From an uncultured Clostridia bacterium (GTDB taxonomy: Bacteria; Bacillota; Clostridia; TANB77; RGIG9151), in assembly GCA_934500865.1 (NCBI GenBank), contig CAKSUD010000002.1, positions 1-54,819 of the forward strand: a stretch of DNA of 54,819 nt, read 5' to 3'. Position numbers and translations under genes: made by a program. The notes under the pieces are model-generated. The model saw only the letters and a list, made by a program, of their open reading frames with translations. It made no database searches and was not told the origin of the DNA. Below, one piece after another: positions 54,132-54,819 of the stretch. Position 1 is the stretch's first letter. Each line of letters opens with the position of its first letter.

Positions 54132-54819
54132 AAAACAGGAAAATACCCTACGGCTACGAAATGAAGAACGGAGCTGTTATAATAAACTGCGCTGAAGCGG
54201 AAACGGTTAAAAACATATTTTCGGAATATGTGAACGGTCTTGTGTTAAAGGATATTGCCGCGACGCTTAAAGCGCAGGGTGCGGAATATCTTCCCGGAGA
54301 AACCGATTGGAATAAAAGCCGTGTCAAAAGAATAATAGATGACGCAAGGTACTGCGGGAACGAAAAGTATCCCGAAATAATATCCGCTGAATTGTATGGC
54401 GCAGCGGCCGGTATAAAGCAAAAAAGAAACAGGGCTAAGGAATATACCGTTTGCAGCGAGGACAAGCCTGTTACGGACTCGGTGCGGTGTTCGCTTTGCG
54501 GCGGTAGGCTCAGACATATAACAGACAACAGCAATAAAAAGGCTGAACGCTGGGTGTGCGAGGATTGCAGGATGACGGTATATAAAACCGTATCGGAGGT
54601 AAAGAAAGATATTACCGAAATAATAAACAGGCTTATACATTCCCCGTCACTCACAGAAAACAGGGAGGATAAAGGATATACCGAGTCGCAGGAGGTCATT
54701 CTGAAAACGGCTGAAATAGAAAGAATGACAGCCGCGTCAGAGGTGGATATAACGGCTGTTCAAAAACTTATATTTGAATGTGCGGAGGAAAAATACAGAG
54801 AAAACGAAACTGCAAGACA
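54128..54819 (+). CDS. Second recombinase-type protein without catalytic domain, 3' partial
   Basis: ATG 54128 overlaps the previous stop as ATGA, so the two are translationally coupled. The protein starts directly with a recombinase DNA-binding domain (KIPYGYEMKNG, VKNIFSEYVNGLVLKDIAATL, DWNKSRVKRIIDDARYCGN) and a zinc ribbon (RCSLCGGRLRH, then WVCEDC). The serine catalytic domain is absent, which is usual for the companion protein in this type of integration module. The frame is open at the window end. It probably helps the main recombinase bind the element ends. Confidence 0.75.
   Translation, partial: MKNRKIPYGYEMKNGAVIINCAEAETVKNIFSEYVNGLVLKDIAATLKAQGAEYLPGETDWNKSRVKRIIDDARYCGNEKYPEIISAELYGAAAGIKQKRNRAKEYTVCSEDKPVTDSVRCSLCGGRLRHITDNSNKKAERWVCEDCRMTVYKTVSEVKKDITEIINRLIHSPSLTENREDKGYTESQEVILKTAEIERMTAASEVDITAVQKLIFECAEEKYRENETAR

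Noticed and set aside
1..54819. tRNA, rRNA or CRISPR arrays
   Set aside because: I saw no tRNA cloverleaf with CCA-side motifs, no rRNA segments and no regularly spaced repeats on either strand.

Overview
The window reads as chromosomal or mobile DNA of a low-GC Gram-positive anaerobe of the class Clostridia, probably a gut Oscillospirales/Eubacteriales member. The evidence is the AGGAGG-type ribosome binding sites, a type I dockerin, many secreted multi-module glycan proteins, CUT1 sugar transporters without a local ATPase, and conjugation and recombination genes of the Tn1549-like type. The genus cannot be fixed from the sequence. Every gene I can support lies on the + strand.

Left edge (1-5580): a visibly GC-richer fragment of an integrative conjugative element (ICE). 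It holds the end of a TOPRIM/DUF3991 protein, a VirD4-type coupling ATPase split directly after its Walker B motif by a 2.7-kb AT-rich group II intron (1795-4509, with a full RT/maturase/HNH protein), and a small winged-helix protein. The transfer genes that usually follow (Maff2, VirB6, VirB4) are absent.

Centre (5640-50550): an AT-rich glycan-utilisation locus of about 45 kb. A monocistronic AraC-type regulator is followed by three transcription units. Unit 1 (6843-11136): frameshifted NodB-like deacetylase, two Gfo/Idh/MocA dehydrogenases around a GH39-like enzyme. Unit 2 (11335-42649): a DUF4965 glutaminase-like protein, a very large solute-binding protein, two CUT1 permease pairs, an NHL-TPR-YIP1 membrane protein, a DUF5696 lipoprotein, modular surface proteins, a surface GH13, a second binding lipoprotein, a TIM-barrel isomerase, a GH78-like rhamnosidase, an acidic lipoprotein, a cytoplasmic GH13 and a metallophosphoesterase. 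Unit 3 (42988-50502): a dockerin protein and a 1961-residue secreted GH13. Each of the three units starts behind the same 37-bp element: two direct half-sites 21 bp apart, with the -10 box exactly 23 bp after the second half-site. A fourth, weaker copy lies before the regulator. The simplest model is that surface GH13 enzymes and lectin-like modules cut and hold an alpha-glucan-containing, possibly rhamnose-decorated glycan, that the CUT1 system imports the products, and that cytoplasmic enzymes finish them, under one AraC regulon.

Right edge (50550-54819): a 5' remnant of another group II intron next to a terminator, a structured non-coding stretch, a sigma-70 region-4-like protein, a 52-residue protein, a large serine recombinase with a -1 frameshift, and a partial second recombinase that lacks the catalytic domain. 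This resembles the integration module of Clostridial ICEs. The glycan locus may therefore be ICE cargo, or it may sit between decayed element fragments.
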